From Gammaproteobacteria bacterium (GTDB lineage: Bacteria > Pseudomonadota > Gammaproteobacteria > SZUA-140), in assembly GCA_016218365.1 (NCBI GenBank), contig JACREF010000008.1:1-64000 (forward strand): DNA of 64,000 nt, written 5' to 3'. Positions 28,533 to 40,152 of the stretch are shown here, piece after piece (within the stretch, counting starts at the first letter, position 1; every line of letters begins with the position of its first letter). The position numbers and the translations under genes were made by a program. Under the pieces are notes generated by a model that was not told the origin of the DNA, did no database searches, and was given only the letters and a program-made list of their open reading frames with translations.

Positions 28533-31500
28533 TTACAGTAACACCCGCTCGATGCCGCCCTGATTGACGCGGCTGATGAAGTCCTGCTGCCAGCCGTCAC
28601 CGAGCAGGTGACGTGCCATCTCGACGACGATGTAATCGGTCTCCAGTCCGGTGTCGGGCTGATAACGCGCCAGGCCCTGCTGACAGGCCGGACAGGAGGT
28701 CAGCAGTTTCACATTGCCATCAATCGCCCGGTCGTTGCCGGTCAGCTGCTGAATGTCATGCTGCAGCTGCTGCTGCTTGCGGAAACGCACCTGGGTCGCG
28801 ATGTCGGGACGTGACACCGCAAAGGTGCCGGCCTCGCCGCAGCAGCGATCGGTCAGCTGCACCTCGCTACCCAGCAAGCTGCTGGCCACCGCCAGCGGGT
28901 TATGCACCTTCATCGGCGTGTGGCACGGGTCGTGATACAGATACCGCACCCCGGTCGCCGCCTCCAGCTTCAGCCCCTTCTCAAGCAGAAACTCGTGGAT
29001 GTCGAGCAGCCGGCAACCGGGGAAGATGCGCTCGAACTCGTATTTGAGCAACTGGTCCATGCAGGTACCGCAGGACACGATGACGGTCTTGATATCGAGA
29101 TAGTTCAGCGTATTGGCGACACGGTGGAACAGCACCCGGTTCTCGGTGGTGATGTGGCGGCCGCGTTGGGCATCACCGCCGGACAGCTGCGGGTAGCCGC
29201 AGCACAGATAGCCCGGCGGCAACACCGTCTGCACCCCGGTGCGGTACAGCATCGCCAGCGTCGCCAGACCGATCTGGCTGAACAGCCGCTCCGAGCCGCA
29301 ACCGGGAAAATAGAACACCGCCTCGCTGTCCTCCTGGGAGATCCGTTGCGGGTCGCGCACGATCGGCACCAGCTTGCTGTCCTCGATGCCCAGCAGCGCA
29401 CGCGTCGTCCGGGTCGGCAGCTGCGCCGGCAAGGGCTTGCGGATGAAATGGACGATCTGCGACACCACCGGCGGCTTGCCATGGGTCGCCGCCGGCCGCT
29501 GCTGCCGCAGCAACGGGCCGGCCAGGCGTTTTGCGGTCTGGTGTGCCAGACGCTGACCTTTATAGCCCCACTGGATCATCAGCTGACGCAGCGCCTTGAT
29601 CGTCGCCGGATCCTTGATGTTCAGAAAACCCATCGCCAGCCGGGTCGCCAGGCTGGCCTTGCGGCCCAGCCGGTTCTTCAGCAAGGTGCGCATCAGGATC
29701 GTCACATCGCCAAAATCGATATCGACCGGGCATACCGGTTCGCAACGGTGACAGACGGTGCAGTGATCCGCGACGTCGCCCAGTTCGTCAAAATGCTGTA
29801 CCGAGATGCCGCGCCGGGTCTGCTCTTCGTACAGAAAGGCCTCGAGCAACAGGCCGACCGCCAGGATCTTGTTGCGCGGCGAATACAGCAAGTTGGCCCG
29901 CGGCACATGGGTCGTGCATTCGGGTTTGCACTTGCCGCAGCGCAGGCAGTGACGGATCGAGTCATTCAAGGCGCCGAATTCGCTCTCCTCCAGGATCAGC
30001 GCCTCCTGCTGCAGCAGCCGTAGCGACGGGGTGTAGGCATTGCTGAGCCCGGAGCCCTGCAACAGCTTGCCGCGATTGAAATGGCCGTTGGGATCGACCT
30101 GCTGCTTGTAGCGGGCAAAGGCCTGCAGCGAATCAGCGCCAAGATACTGGATCTTGGTCAGGCCGATGCCGTGCTCACCGGAGATCACGCCATCAAGTGC
30201 GGTGGCCAGCGCCATGATCCGGTCCACGACCCGTTCGGCCTGCTGCATCATTGCGTAATCGTTGGAGTTGACCGGGATATTGGTGTGGACGTTGCCATCG
30301 CCGGCGTGCATATGCAGCGCGACAAACAGCCGGCTGGTGCGGCCCTCGCCATGGATCTGCTCGATACGGCGATGGATACGCTCCATCGCCCCGCCGGAGA
30401 AGATGTCGCGCAGCGCGCGCTCGACCTCGCTGCGGTACGAGATCCGCACATCGCGGCGCAACAGCAGCTGGATCAGCTTTTCTCCGGGCTGTACCAGGGC
30501 GCGCTCACGCTCGCTCAGCAACTCCGGATGATCGCCGGCCGGCTGGTCCATATGGTCGATCAGGCCCTGCCAGCGCCGGCTGACCTGATGCAGCAGCCGT
30601 TCGGCGGCGCGGCATTTGCCGTCAAGGATATCACCGCCCTCGGCGCCACCCAGCTCCTCGGCACTGAACAGGCCCCGGACCTCGCTACCGATGAAGTTAC
30701 CGACCACCTCGACGATACGCAGCTTGTTGAGCGTCGACAGCTCGATGTTGATGCGTTCGACGCCCTCGCTATAGTCGGCCAGCCGTGGCAGCGGGATCAC
30801 CACGTCCTCATTGATCTTGAAGGCATTGGTGTGGGCGGCAATCGCGGCGGTACGGCTGCGGTCACGCCAGAAACTGCGCCGCGCCTCGGCGCTGACGGCA
30901 ATAAAACCCTCGGCCTCGCAGGCATTGGCGATGCGCACGATCGCCGAACAGGTCTCGGCGGCCCGCGCCTCATCATCAGACCCGATGTCGGCGACCAGCA
31001 CCATCTTCGGCAGTTCGGCACGGGGCGCCTTGGTCGCATACGACACCGCCTTCAAGTAACGCTCATCGAGGTGCTCAAGGCCGGACAACACGACTCCCGG
31101 TGTCTGTTCGACATGGCGGGTCAGTTCAAGGATCGTGCTGACGGCGCGGCGCATGTCGTGGCCAAAGAACTCCAGGCATACGGTGCGGGTAAACTGCGGC
31201 GAACGGTGCAGGATGAACACCGCCGAGGTGATCAGTCCGTCACACCCTTCTTTCTGGATGCCGGGCAGTCCGCCCAAGAACTTGTCGGTGACGTCCTTGC
31301 CGAGCCCGGCCTTGCGGAACAGCGCCCCGGGTAGCCGCAGCTCCTCGCTGTGTGCTGCACCATCGGCAGCATGACGGGTGACCCGGAAACGCACCTCGGA
31401 CTGCAGATGGATCTTGCCGAGGTTGTGATCCAGCCGTTCGACATCCATCCAGCCGCCATCCGGCGTCACCATGCGCCACGCGGCCAGATTATCCAGCGTG

Positions 31501-32381
31501 GTACCCCACAGCACCGCCTTCTTGCCGCCGGCGTTCATCGCAATATTGCCACCGATCGTCGAGGCATCCTGTGAGGTCGGATCGACGGCAAAGACCAGGC
31601 CATGACGTTCGGCACGTTCGGCGACCCGGCGCGTGACCACGCCGGCCTCGGCACGGATCGTCGCCACCGGCTGCGCAACACCGGGCAGCGTGCGGTATTC
31701 GACGTCACTGAGCTGCTCGAGTTTTTCGGTGTTGATGATGGCGGTGTCGGCATACAGCGGCACTGCGCCGCCGGTGTAGCCGGTGCCACCGCCACGGGCG
31801 ATGATGGTCAGTCCGAGACCGATGCAGGCCTTGACCAGCGGCTGCACCTCCTGCTCGGAATCCGGGGTGATGACCAGCAGCGGATACTCAACACGCCAGT
31901 CGGTGGCATCGGTGACATGGGAGACCCGCGCCAGACCGCTGAAATCGATATTGTCGCGCCGGGTGTGACGCGTCAGGTGACGGAACACCTTCTTGCGCAA
32001 CTGCCGCTGCGCCGGCAGCCAGGCCTCGAACTCGCTGGCGGCACGCCGGGTGCGTTGTACCAGCTCCAGCGCCAGATCATTGTTGTCCGCCCTGAGCAGG
32101 ATCTGGTCCAGCCGGTGATGCAGCGCCCGGGTCAGCGACTGCCAGCGCCGCGGGCTGTTGATCAGGTCCTCCTGGATATACGGGTTGCGGGTGATGACCC
32201 ACATGTCACCCAGCACCTCGAACAACATCCGGGCTGAGTAGCCGGTGCGGCGCGATCCACGCAGGCGATTGATCAGCTCCCAGCTCTGCTCGCCAAGAAA
32301 ACGGATGACGATCTCGCGGTCGGAGAACGAGGTGTAGTTGTACGGAATCTCGCGAATCCGGGCTGTGTCTGCGGCGCTCAT
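28533..32381 (-). CDS. DUF3683 FAD-linked oxidase / 4Fe-4S / CCG-domain dehydrogenase
   Basis: This is a 1282-aa fusion of GlcD-like and GlcF-like parts. After an N-terminal DUF3683 region comes an FAD_binding_4 domain ([17 protein letters not shown]). Two ferredoxin clusters follow: [16 protein letters not shown] and [15 protein letters not shown]. The C-terminal part has two CCG motifs ([11 protein letters not shown]…LCCGYP and YHDPCHTPM…RCCGEAG). It probably oxidises a hydroxy acid such as lactate or glycolate and passes electrons to quinone. The ATG at 32381 ([10 protein letters not shown]) gives the family's usual length; the frame extends to 32552. Confidence 0.88.
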   Translation of the reverse strand: MSAADTARIREIPYNYTSFSDREIVIRFLGEQSWELINRLRGSRRTGYSARMLFEVLGDMWVITRNPYIQEDLINSPRRWQSLTRALHHRLDQILLRADNNDLALELVQRTRRAASEFEAWLPAQRQLRKKVFRHLTRHTRRDNIDFSGLARVSHVTDATDWRVEYPLLVITPDSEQEVQPLVKACIGLGLTIIARGGGTGYTGGAVPLYADTAIINTEKLEQLSDVEYRTLPGVAQPVATIRAEAGVVTRRVAERAERHGLVFAVDPTSQDASTIGGNIAMNAGGKKAVLWGTTLDNLAAWRMVTPDGGWMDVERLDHNLGKIHLQSEVRFRVTRHAADGAAHSEELRLPGALFRKAGLGKDVTDKFLGGLPGIQKEGCDGLITSAVFILHRSPQFTRTVCLEFFGHDMRRAVSTILELTRHVEQTPGVVLSGLEHLDERYLKAVSYATKAPRAELPKMVLVADIGSDDEARAAETCSAIVRIANACEAEGFIAVSAEARRSFWRDRSRTAAIAAHTNAFKINEDVVIPLPRLADYSEGVERINIELSTLNKLRIVEVVGNFIGSEVRGLFSAEELGGAEGGDILDGKCRAAERLLHQVSRRWQGLIDHMDQPAGDHPELLSERERALVQPGEKLIQLLLRRDVRISYRSEVERALRDIFSGGAMERIHRRIEQIHGEGRTSRLFVALHMHAGDGNVHTNIPVNSNDYAMMQQAERVVDRIMALATALDGVISGEHGIGLTKIQYLGADSLQAFARYKQQVDPNGHFNRGKLLQGSGLSNAYTPSLRLLQQEALILEESEFGALNDSIRHCLRCGKCKPECTTHVPRANLLYSPRNKILAVGLLLEAFLYEEQTRRGISVQHFDELGDVADHCTVCHRCEPVCPVDIDFGDVTILMRTLLKNRLGRKASLATRLAMGFLNIKDPATIKALRQLMIQWGYKGQRLAHQTAKRLAGPLLRQQRPAATHGKPPVVSQIVHFIRKPLPAQLPTRTTRALLGIEDSKLVPIVRDPQRISQEDSEAVFYFPGCGSERLFSQIGLATLAMLYRTGVQTVLPPGYLCCGYPQLSGGDAQRGRHITTENRVLFHRVANTLNYLDIKTVIVSCGTCMDQLLKYEFERIFPGCRLLDIHEFLLEKGLKLEAATGVRYLYHDPCHTPMKVHNPLAVASSLLGSEVQLTDRCCGEAGTFAVSRPDIATQVRFRKQQQLQHDIQQLTGNDRAIDGNVKLLTSCPACQQGLARYQPDTGLETDYIVVEMARHLLGDGWQQDFISRVNQGGIERVLL

Positions 32382-32535
32382 GCGGGAAGGGTGAAAGATT
32401 CGCTGTTGTCGGCCGATATCGGGGCAGATGGCCCTGTGGACGGATTCTAGCATGGGCGGGCCGGGGACACACCCGGCCGCCAATACAGACCGTCCTGTAA
32501 ATACGGATAAAGCCAAAGGGATATAAGCAGCCACC

Positions 32536-33615
32536 ATGCCTGGAACCGCCAAAGAAACCTATCTGGACCGATTCAAGAGGCTGGACCCGATCAGTACGCT
32601 AGGCCAGGACATGCTGGCCGAGATTGCCGGCCAGACCAGGATCGAACGCATTGACCCCGGTGTGGTGCTGTTTCGCGAAGGCGAGGACTCCCATCAGCTG
32701 CTTTATATACTTAGCGGCAGTGTTGAACTGTCGTCATCCGCCCAACAGCACACGCGCCTGATCAAGGGCGGCACCGCTGAGGCCACACAACCCGCCGACC
32801 AGCGCAACCCGCATCAGTATTGCGCGACCACCGTGACCCCGGCGGTCATCGCCCGGGTCGAACGTCATCTGGTGGAGGCCATGCTGACCTGGGGTCAGAT
32901 CAGCGTGCCGGAGACCGAGGTGATGATGAGTGAGGACGGCATCATCACCATCAACAAGGCCGACTGGCTGAAGATCATGATGAAATCCCCGACCTTCCGG
33001 CAACTGCCGGCCTCCAATATTGCAGAACTATTGCAGCGGCTTGAACCGGTCCGGGTCCGTGCCGGCGATGTCATCATCCGCCAGGGTGATATCGGCGATT
33101 ATTTCTACATGCTGAATGAAGGCACGGCACTGGTCACCCGCAACCCCGATGATGACGAGGATTCAGTCGAGATGGCTGAGTTACAGGAGGGTACGACCTT
33201 TGGTGAAGCGGCGCTGCTATCGGACAAACCCCGCGGCGCGACCGTGTCGATGACCTCCGATGGCATCCTGCTGCGGCTGGCCAAGGAGGATTTCAACCTG
33301 CTGCTGAAACAGCCGACACTGCATGAGCTGTCCTTCGACGAGGCATTGCACCAGATCAACGATCGCAGCCTGTGGATCGATGTCCGGCTGCCGGATGAAT
33401 ATCAGCGTGGCCACCTGCCACAGGCACGCAACATCCCGATGCGCGACCTGTATCGCCAGGCCCATGCGCTCGACCCGACCAGGACCTATCTGTGTTATTG
33501 CGACAACGGTCAGCGCAGCGCAGCCGCAACCTTTACGCTGACCCAATACGGCATCCAGGCCTATACGCTGAAGGGCGGGCTGAATCGGCTGCCCCCCGGC
33601 CAGCTCAGTCAGTGA
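32536..33615 (+). CDS. Two cNMP-binding domains plus rhodanese domain
   Basis: This is a 359-aa protein. The N-terminal cNMP-binding-like domain (about 25–85: [21 protein letters not shown]) appears incomplete. A second, fuller one follows (about 160–265: [38 protein letters not shown]). A rhodanese domain ends the protein ([20 protein letters not shown]), with active-site loop CDNGQRS. It is likely a cytoplasmic sulfur or redox sensor. It is divergent from the giant dehydrogenase, whose expression it may accompany; that link is only positional. Confidence 0.87.
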   Translation: MPGTAKETYLDRFKRLDPISTLGQDMLAEIAGQTRIERIDPGVVLFREGEDSHQLLYILSGSVELSSSAQQHTRLIKGGTAEATQPADQRNPHQYCATTVTPAVIARVERHLVEAMLTWGQISVPETEVMMSEDGIITINKADWLKIMMKSPTFRQLPASNIAELLQRLEPVRVRAGDVIIRQGDIGDYFYMLNEGTALVTRNPDDDEDSVEMAELQEGTTFGEAALLSDKPRGATVSMTSDGILLRLAKEDFNLLLKQPTLHELSFDEALHQINDRSLWIDVRLPDEYQRGHLPQARNIPMRDLYRQAHALDPTRTYLCYCDNGQRSAAATFTLTQYGIQAYTLKGGLNRLPPGQLSQ

Positions 33616-34046
33616 ACCAGCGCGGCAGACGCCGCCAGCAGCGCCGCATAACGCAGCCCCTTGCCGGCAAGGATAAACAGCAACGCCGGCAGCCACCGCA
33701 CCTGCAACCATCCTGCCGCCAGGCACAGCGGGTCACCGATCACCGGCAGCCATGACAGCAGCAACGTCACGCCGCCCCAGCGCGACACCCGCTGCAGCGC
33801 CTGTTGGTAACGCGGTGCCTGCAACCACTGCGGCTGGCCCCAACGCCGCGCCACCCAATGCCCAACCCACCAGGTACTGATCCCGCCCAGGGTATTGCCG
33901 GCAGTGGCCACCAGCCACAGCAACCAGACGGGATGCGTGGCATGAACCGCCATCCACACCAGCACTGCCTCAGACCCGCCGGGAAACAGCGTCGATGACA
34001 ACAGTGCACTGCCAAACAATCCCAGCAAACCGGCATTATCCGTCAT
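33609..34046 (-). CDS. YqaA-family (SNARE-associated/DedA-like) membrane protein
   Basis: This is a 145-aa protein with several membrane spans, typical of YqaA: LFGSALLSSTLFPGGSEAVLV and LVATAGNTLGGISTWWVGHW. The family is distant kin of DedA flippases. The ATG at 34046 is chosen; a strong hairpin with nine U lies just 13 nt upstream, so upstream reading to 34250 is unlikely to be translated. It overlaps the 3' end of the cNMP–rhodanese gene by 7 bp, tail to tail. Confidence 0.82.
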   Translation of the reverse strand: MTDNAGLLGLFGSALLSSTLFPGGSEAVLVWMAVHATHPVWLLWLVATAGNTLGGISTWWVGHWVARRWGQPQWLQAPRYQQALQRVSRWGGVTLLLSWLPVIGDPLCLAAGWLQVRWLPALLFILAGKGLRYAALLAASAALVH

Positions 34047-34058
34047 CGGATCACCATG

Positions 34059-34152
34059 AAAAAAAAAGCGGCCAGAGGCCGCCACGTACTGCAGATGCTC
34101 GTCATTATTATTGTTCAGTCCACCGCTGGCATGATCACTGACCCGCACCCAT
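34059..34152 (-). ncRNA. Candidate sRNA or attenuator leader upstream of yqaA
   Basis: A sigma-70 promoter (see next entry) would start a transcript near 34152. It ends about 94 nt later at a perfect rho-independent terminator: GCGGCC-AGA-GGCCGC as DNA (34068–34082), followed by U9. The body contains an AACAATAATAATG stretch. The yqaA ATG lies 13 nt past the U tract, so the unit may be a free sRNA, an attenuator of yqaA, or both. Confidence 0.5.
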
Positions 34153-34158
34153 GCTGGC

Positions 34159-34187
34159 AATCTAATGGACGGCAGGCAGGGCGTCAA
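34159..34187 (-). promoter_or_regulatory. Sigma-70 promoter upstream of yqaA
   Basis: TTGACG, 17 bp, TAGATT on the minus strand: five of six in the -35 box, optimal spacing. Confidence 0.65.
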
Positions 34188-34274
34188 GCCTGGAACAACG
34201 CTGGATTGTCTCACCGGAACCTTCCCTGATCGCTGCGCTGGGATTATCATGCCACGTCAAGCTAAGGAACTGTC

Positions 34275-34694
34275 ATGGCGTGGATAAAGGCGCTGCATAT
34301 CATCTTCATGGTGACCTGGTTCGCCGGTCTGTTCTATCTGCCACGGTTGTTCGTCTATCACGCGCTGTGCGCGGATGAACCGGGCCGCGAGCGCTTCAAG
34401 ATCATGGAGCGCAAGCTGTTCTTCGGCATCATGACGCCGGGTGCGGTACTGACTGCACTGTTCGGCCTGTGGCTGTTGCAGGACATGGCAGGGGTGGCCA
34501 CCGGCCACTGGTTGCAGCTGAAACTGCTGCTGGTTGCGGTGTTGGCCGCCTATCACATCTATTGCGGCAAACTGCTGCATGACTTCAAACACGACCGTAA
34601 TCGCCATGGCCATGTGTTCTACCGCTGGCTGAACGAGCTGCCGGTGCTGTTGCTGATGGCTATTGTCGTGCTGGTGGTCGTCAAACCCCTGTAA
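34275..34694 (+). CDS. hemJ: Protoporphyrinogen oxidase HemJ
   Basis: This is a 139-aa protein with four predicted membrane helices. It opens MAWIKALHIIFMVTWFAGLFYLPRLFVYH, with the conserved His residues, and has the HRNRHGHVFYRWLNELPVL C-terminal pattern. It oxidises protoporphyrinogen IX to protoporphyrin IX in heme synthesis, in place of HemG or HemY. Confidence 0.93.
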   Translation: MAWIKALHIIFMVTWFAGLFYLPRLFVYHALCADEPGRERFKIMERKLFFGIMTPGAVLTALFGLWLLQDMAGVATGHWLQLKLLLVAVLAAYHIYCGKLLHDFKHDRNRHGHVFYRWLNELPVLLLMAIVVLVVVKPL

Positions 34695-35191
34695 ATACAG
34701 GCTCCGCGACCCAGCCGGACTCATCCTTATGCACAACGCTTAGCATAAGCTTAACGGGGTCGCAACCAAGACCATCAACAATTATCTGCGCCAGCAAATA
34801 ACCCCTAACCGGTTGATTTTTCAAATGACATCTGCCGGTCATTTCCTGCCCAAACCAAATCAAGTCCAATCACAACGAGGACTTTGCGTGGTTTATGGCG
34901 TTTCATCCACAGAGTTATCCACAGCTTTTGTGGAAAAACCCGAACTTCCCTGTTGCACCAGATAGTTACTACGCGCAGGTGACAAAGTGCGTAAACCCGG
35001 ACCGATAACAACGAGCTAATCCAGACGCTGTTACATCCCGCGGACTTGACATGGATGGTGAATACATGAGACCGGCGTCCGCGCCGCGGCATCATGGCTT
35101 TCGCATTCACCACTATACGGTGTCATACTGCCGTGCAGAAAAAACTGTGCCGCACGCAGCCCCGCATCCGGGCTACGAAGAGTACCGCGCA
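34695..35191 (+). promoter_or_regulatory. priA leader with three DnaA-box-like sites
   Basis: This stretch of about 500 bp has no convincing gene; a long minus-strand ORF (34805–35113) has no recognisable features. Within 40 bp lie TTATCCACA (34915–34923, perfect DnaA box), CATCCACAG just before it, and on the opposite strand TTTTCCACA (about 34927–34935). These could bind DnaA. No clear sigma-70 promoter was found for priA. Confidence 0.5.
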
Positions 35192-37402
<2,211 letters not shown>

Positions 37403-37469
37403 GCTTGGCAAGCGCTGGCCCGGCAAGGGATAATGGCGGCCATCTTCAGTCCCCGGCCATAGCGCATCG

Positions 37470-39233
37470 ATGAAAACCCATATCCAGCAATTGCTCGCCG
37501 GTGCACTGCAGACCCTGCAGCAACAGGGCACGCTACCCGCCGACCTGTCGTTTGACCTGCATGTCGAGCGCACCCGCGACAAAAATCACGGCGATTTTGC
37601 CTGCGCGATCGCCCTCGACCTGGCCAAGAAGGCGCGCCGCAAGCCGCGCGAGGTCGCCGAGCAGATCGTCGCGGCCCTGTCGATCTCGGCACTGATCACC
37701 AAGGTCGAGATTGCCGGACCCGGCTTCATCAATTTCTTCATGGCGCCACAGGCGCTGCTGCGGGTGGTGAACGACATCCTCGAGGCCGGCGAGGCCTACG
37801 GCCGCAGCACCGTCGGTCACGGCCAGCGGGTGCAGGTCGAGTTCGTCTCCGCCAACCCGACCGGTCCGCTGCACGTCGGCCATGGCCGCGGCGCCGCCTA
37901 CGGCGCCGCCGTCGCCGACCTGCTGGTCGCCGCTGGTTTCCACGTGCACCGTGAATACTATGTCAACGACGCCGGCCGGCAGATGGACATCCTCGCCACC
38001 AGCGTCTGGCTGCGTTACCTGGAACAGTGCGGCGAGGAGTTCACCTTCCCGGCCAATGGCTACCGCGGCGACTATGTGCAGCAGATCTCGATGCGGCTGC
38101 GCCAGATGCATAACGACCTGTTCCGCCGCCAGGCCCAGCAGATATTCGCCGGCATCCCCGCTGATGAACCGGCCGGCGGCGACAAGGAACAGCACATCGA
38201 CGCCTTGATCGAGCGCTGCAAGCAGCTGCTCGGCGCCGGGCATTACCGCACGGTGTTCGATGCCGGCCTCAACGAGATCCTCGCCGACATCCGCGACGAT
38301 CTCGAGCAATTCGGCGTCGCCTACGAGGAATGGTTCTCGGAACGCTCACTGACCAGCTCCGGCGCCGTCGAGCGCGCGCTGCAGCGCCTGAAGGCCTCCG
38401 GCCATCTGTATGAACAACAGGGCGCGTGGTGGTTCCGTTCCAGCGCCTTTGGCGACGAGAAGGACCGGGTCGTCATCCGTGACAACGGCCAGCACACCTA
38501 TTTCGCCTCCGACATCGCCTACCATATGGACAAGATGGAGCGCGGCTATACCCGGGTCATCGACATCTGGGGCGCCGACCATCACGGTTACATCCCGCGC
38601 ATCAAGGCCGCGCTGGCCGCGCTCGGTTACGACCCGAACCGCCTCGATGTGCTGCTGGTGCAATTTGCGATCCTGTACCGTGGCGGCGAGAAGGTGCAGA
38701 TGTCAACGCGCAGCGGCCAGTTCGTCACGCTGCGCGAGTTGCGCGGCGAGGTCGGCAAGGACGCCGCCCGCTTCTTCTATGTGACGCGCAAGTGCGAGCA
38801 GCATATGGATTTCGACCTCGATCTGGCCAAATCCGAGTCCAACGACAACCCGGTCTATTACATCCAGTACGCCCACGCCCGGATCTGTAGCGTGCTGCAG
38901 CAGCTGGCCGAGCGCGGTATCAGCTTCGGTCCGGACGACATCCGCAACGCGCGGCTCGACCGGCTGGTCGAGAGCCACGAGATCGACCTGCTGCACATGC
39001 TGTCCCGTTATCCGGAGACCATCGAGACCGCCGCGCTGAGCTGTCAGCCGCATCAGCTGGCCCATTATCTGCGTGAGCTGGCCGCCGCCCTGCACGCCTA
39101 TTACAACGCCCATGCCTTCCTGCGCGAAGAGCCCGAGGTGCGCAGCGCACGGCTGGTGCTGATCACTGCGACCCGCCAGGTGCTGTATAACGGTCTGAGC
39201 CTGCTCGGCATGCATGCGCCGCAGCGGATGTAG
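37470..39233 (+). CDS. argS: Arginyl-tRNA synthetase
   Basis: This is a 587-aa class I synthetase with the HIGH-type motif [20 protein letters not shown] as the KMSKS equivalent, and the Arg-specific N-terminal add-1 domain. It charges tRNA-Arg. It follows priA by 67 bp and precedes the SPOR gene by 9 bp, a conserved order in gammaproteobacteria. Confidence 0.95.
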   Translation: MKTHIQQLLAGALQTLQQQGTLPADLSFDLHVERTRDKNHGDFACAIALDLAKKARRKPREVAEQIVAALSISALITKVEIAGPGFINFFMAPQALLRVVNDILEAGEAYGRSTVGHGQRVQVEFVSANPTGPLHVGHGRGAAYGAAVADLLVAAGFHVHREYYVNDAGRQMDILATSVWLRYLEQCGEEFTFPANGYRGDYVQQISMRLRQMHNDLFRRQAQQIFAGIPADEPAGGDKEQHIDALIERCKQLLGAGHYRTVFDAGLNEILADIRDDLEQFGVAYEEWFSERSLTSSGAVERALQRLKASGHLYEQQGAWWFRSSAFGDEKDRVVIRDNGQHTYFASDIAYHMDKMERGYTRVIDIWGADHHGYIPRIKAALAALGYDPNRLDVLLVQFAILYRGGEKVQMSTRSGQFVTLRELRGEVGKDAARFFYVTRKCEQHMDFDLDLAKSESNDNPVYYIQYAHARICSVLQQLAERGISFGPDDIRNARLDRLVESHEIDLLHMLSRYPETIETAALSCQPHQLAHYLRELAAALHAYYNAHAFLREEPEVRSARLVLITATRQVLYNGLSLLGMHAPQRM

Positions 39234-39242
39234 GGGCCAGCA

Positions 39243-39842
39243 ATGAGCCGCGATTACAGCAAGCGCGCCTCCGGCAAGCGCGCGTCGAAAAAGAAGCGCG
39301 GCCGGGTCTGGCTGTGGTGGCTGCTCGGCGGCGCCGTGCTTGGCATCGGCACCCTGATCGGTTATGGCAGCTATCTGCTGAAACAGGAACAACCGCCACC
39401 GGCGACCGCAGCAGCCCCTGTCCACAAGCCGGCAATCGCCAAACAGGCCGCTCCAGGCAAGGATGGCGGCAAACCCGGCGGGCAAACGCCACCACAGGCT
39501 GCCCAGGCCTTGCCGCAGACCCAGTACGACTTCTACACCATCCTGCCGAAGATGGAGGTGCGACCGCCGGAGACCAGCGGCGGCCGCGCGGCCACGCCTG
39601 CCGAACGTTACCGCTATTTCATGCAGGCCGGCTCATTCCGTCGCACCAGTGATGCCGAGGCGATGAAGGCGCAGCTGGCGCTGCTCGGCATCCAGTCCAC
39701 AGTCCAGCACAGCGAGACCCAGAACGGCGTGTGGTACCGGGTGCGGCTCGGCCCCTATAACGAATGGGCGCCGGTCCGCCACAACAGCTATCTGCTGCGC
39801 CGCAACAAGATCGATTTCACGATTCAAAAAGTGAAGGAATGA
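39243..39842 (+). CDS. SPOR-domain division protein (FtsN-like)
   Basis: This is a 199-aa protein with a short basic cytoplasmic tail, one membrane helix (about 20–43: WLWWLLGGAVLGIGTLIGYG), a flexible Pro/Ala-rich linker and a C-terminal SPOR domain (RYFMQAGSFRRTSDAEAMKA, WYRVRLGPYNEW). It binds denuded peptidoglycan at the septum. It sits downstream of argS, as ftsN-like genes often do. Confidence 0.88.
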   Translation: MSRDYSKRASGKRASKKKRGRVWLWWLLGGAVLGIGTLIGYGSYLLKQEQPPPATAAAPVHKPAIAKQAAPGKDGGKPGGQTPPQAAQALPQTQYDFYTILPKMEVRPPETSGGRAATPAERYRYFMQAGSFRRTSDAEAMKAQLALLGIQSTVQHSETQNGVWYRVRLGPYNEWAPVRHNSYLLRRNKIDFTIQKVKE

Positions 39843-40150
39843 TGGTTCGATACGCGGCTCGAGCCTGCCCTGAGTAGCGATGCATCGCATATCGAAGGGC
39901 ACCTACTCACCACATTCGGCTCCATCCCCCGTTCGCCCTGAGTAGCGGCGCAGCCGCGTATCGAAGGGTTCGTCCTGAGTAGTGATGCGAAGCATCACAT
40001 ATCAAAGGGCCCACCCGCCCATGGTTCGATACGGCGCTCGAGCCTGTCCTGAGTAGCGGCGGGACGCCGCGTATCGAAGGGCCTACTCACCACATTCGGT
40101 CTCCCTCCCCCGTTCGTCCTGAGTAGCAGCGCCAGCTGCGTATCGAAGGA
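39843..40150. repeat. REP-type hairpin array B (five units) between convergent genes
   Basis: Hairpin units lie at about 39862–39900, 39931–39968, 39968–40009, 40052–40081 and 40112–40150. All have the frame CCTGAGTAG–stem–TATC(G/A)AAGG. Stem sequences differ but remain self-complementary: GCGATG/CATCGC, GCGGC/GCCGC, GTGATGC/GCATCAC, GCGGCG/CGCCGC and CAGC/GCTG. Two copies of the leader TGGTTCGATACG and of CCTACTCACCACATTCGG show that the array is a tandem composite. It fills the whole gap between the SPOR gene and speA. Confidence 0.85.
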
Positions 40151-40152
40151 CG

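Noticed and set aside
28902-31334. Long plus-strand ORFs opposite the DUF3683 dehydrogenase
   Set aside because: The minus-strand protein has cofactor motifs along its entire length; these are shadows.
34805-35113. 102-aa minus-strand ORF upstream of priA
   Set aside because: No motifs; covers the DnaA-box cluster and has no ribosome site.
39843-40150. Possible CRISPR array
   Set aside because: Repeats are palindromic, of unequal spacing and without unique spacers of constant length; no cas genes nearby.
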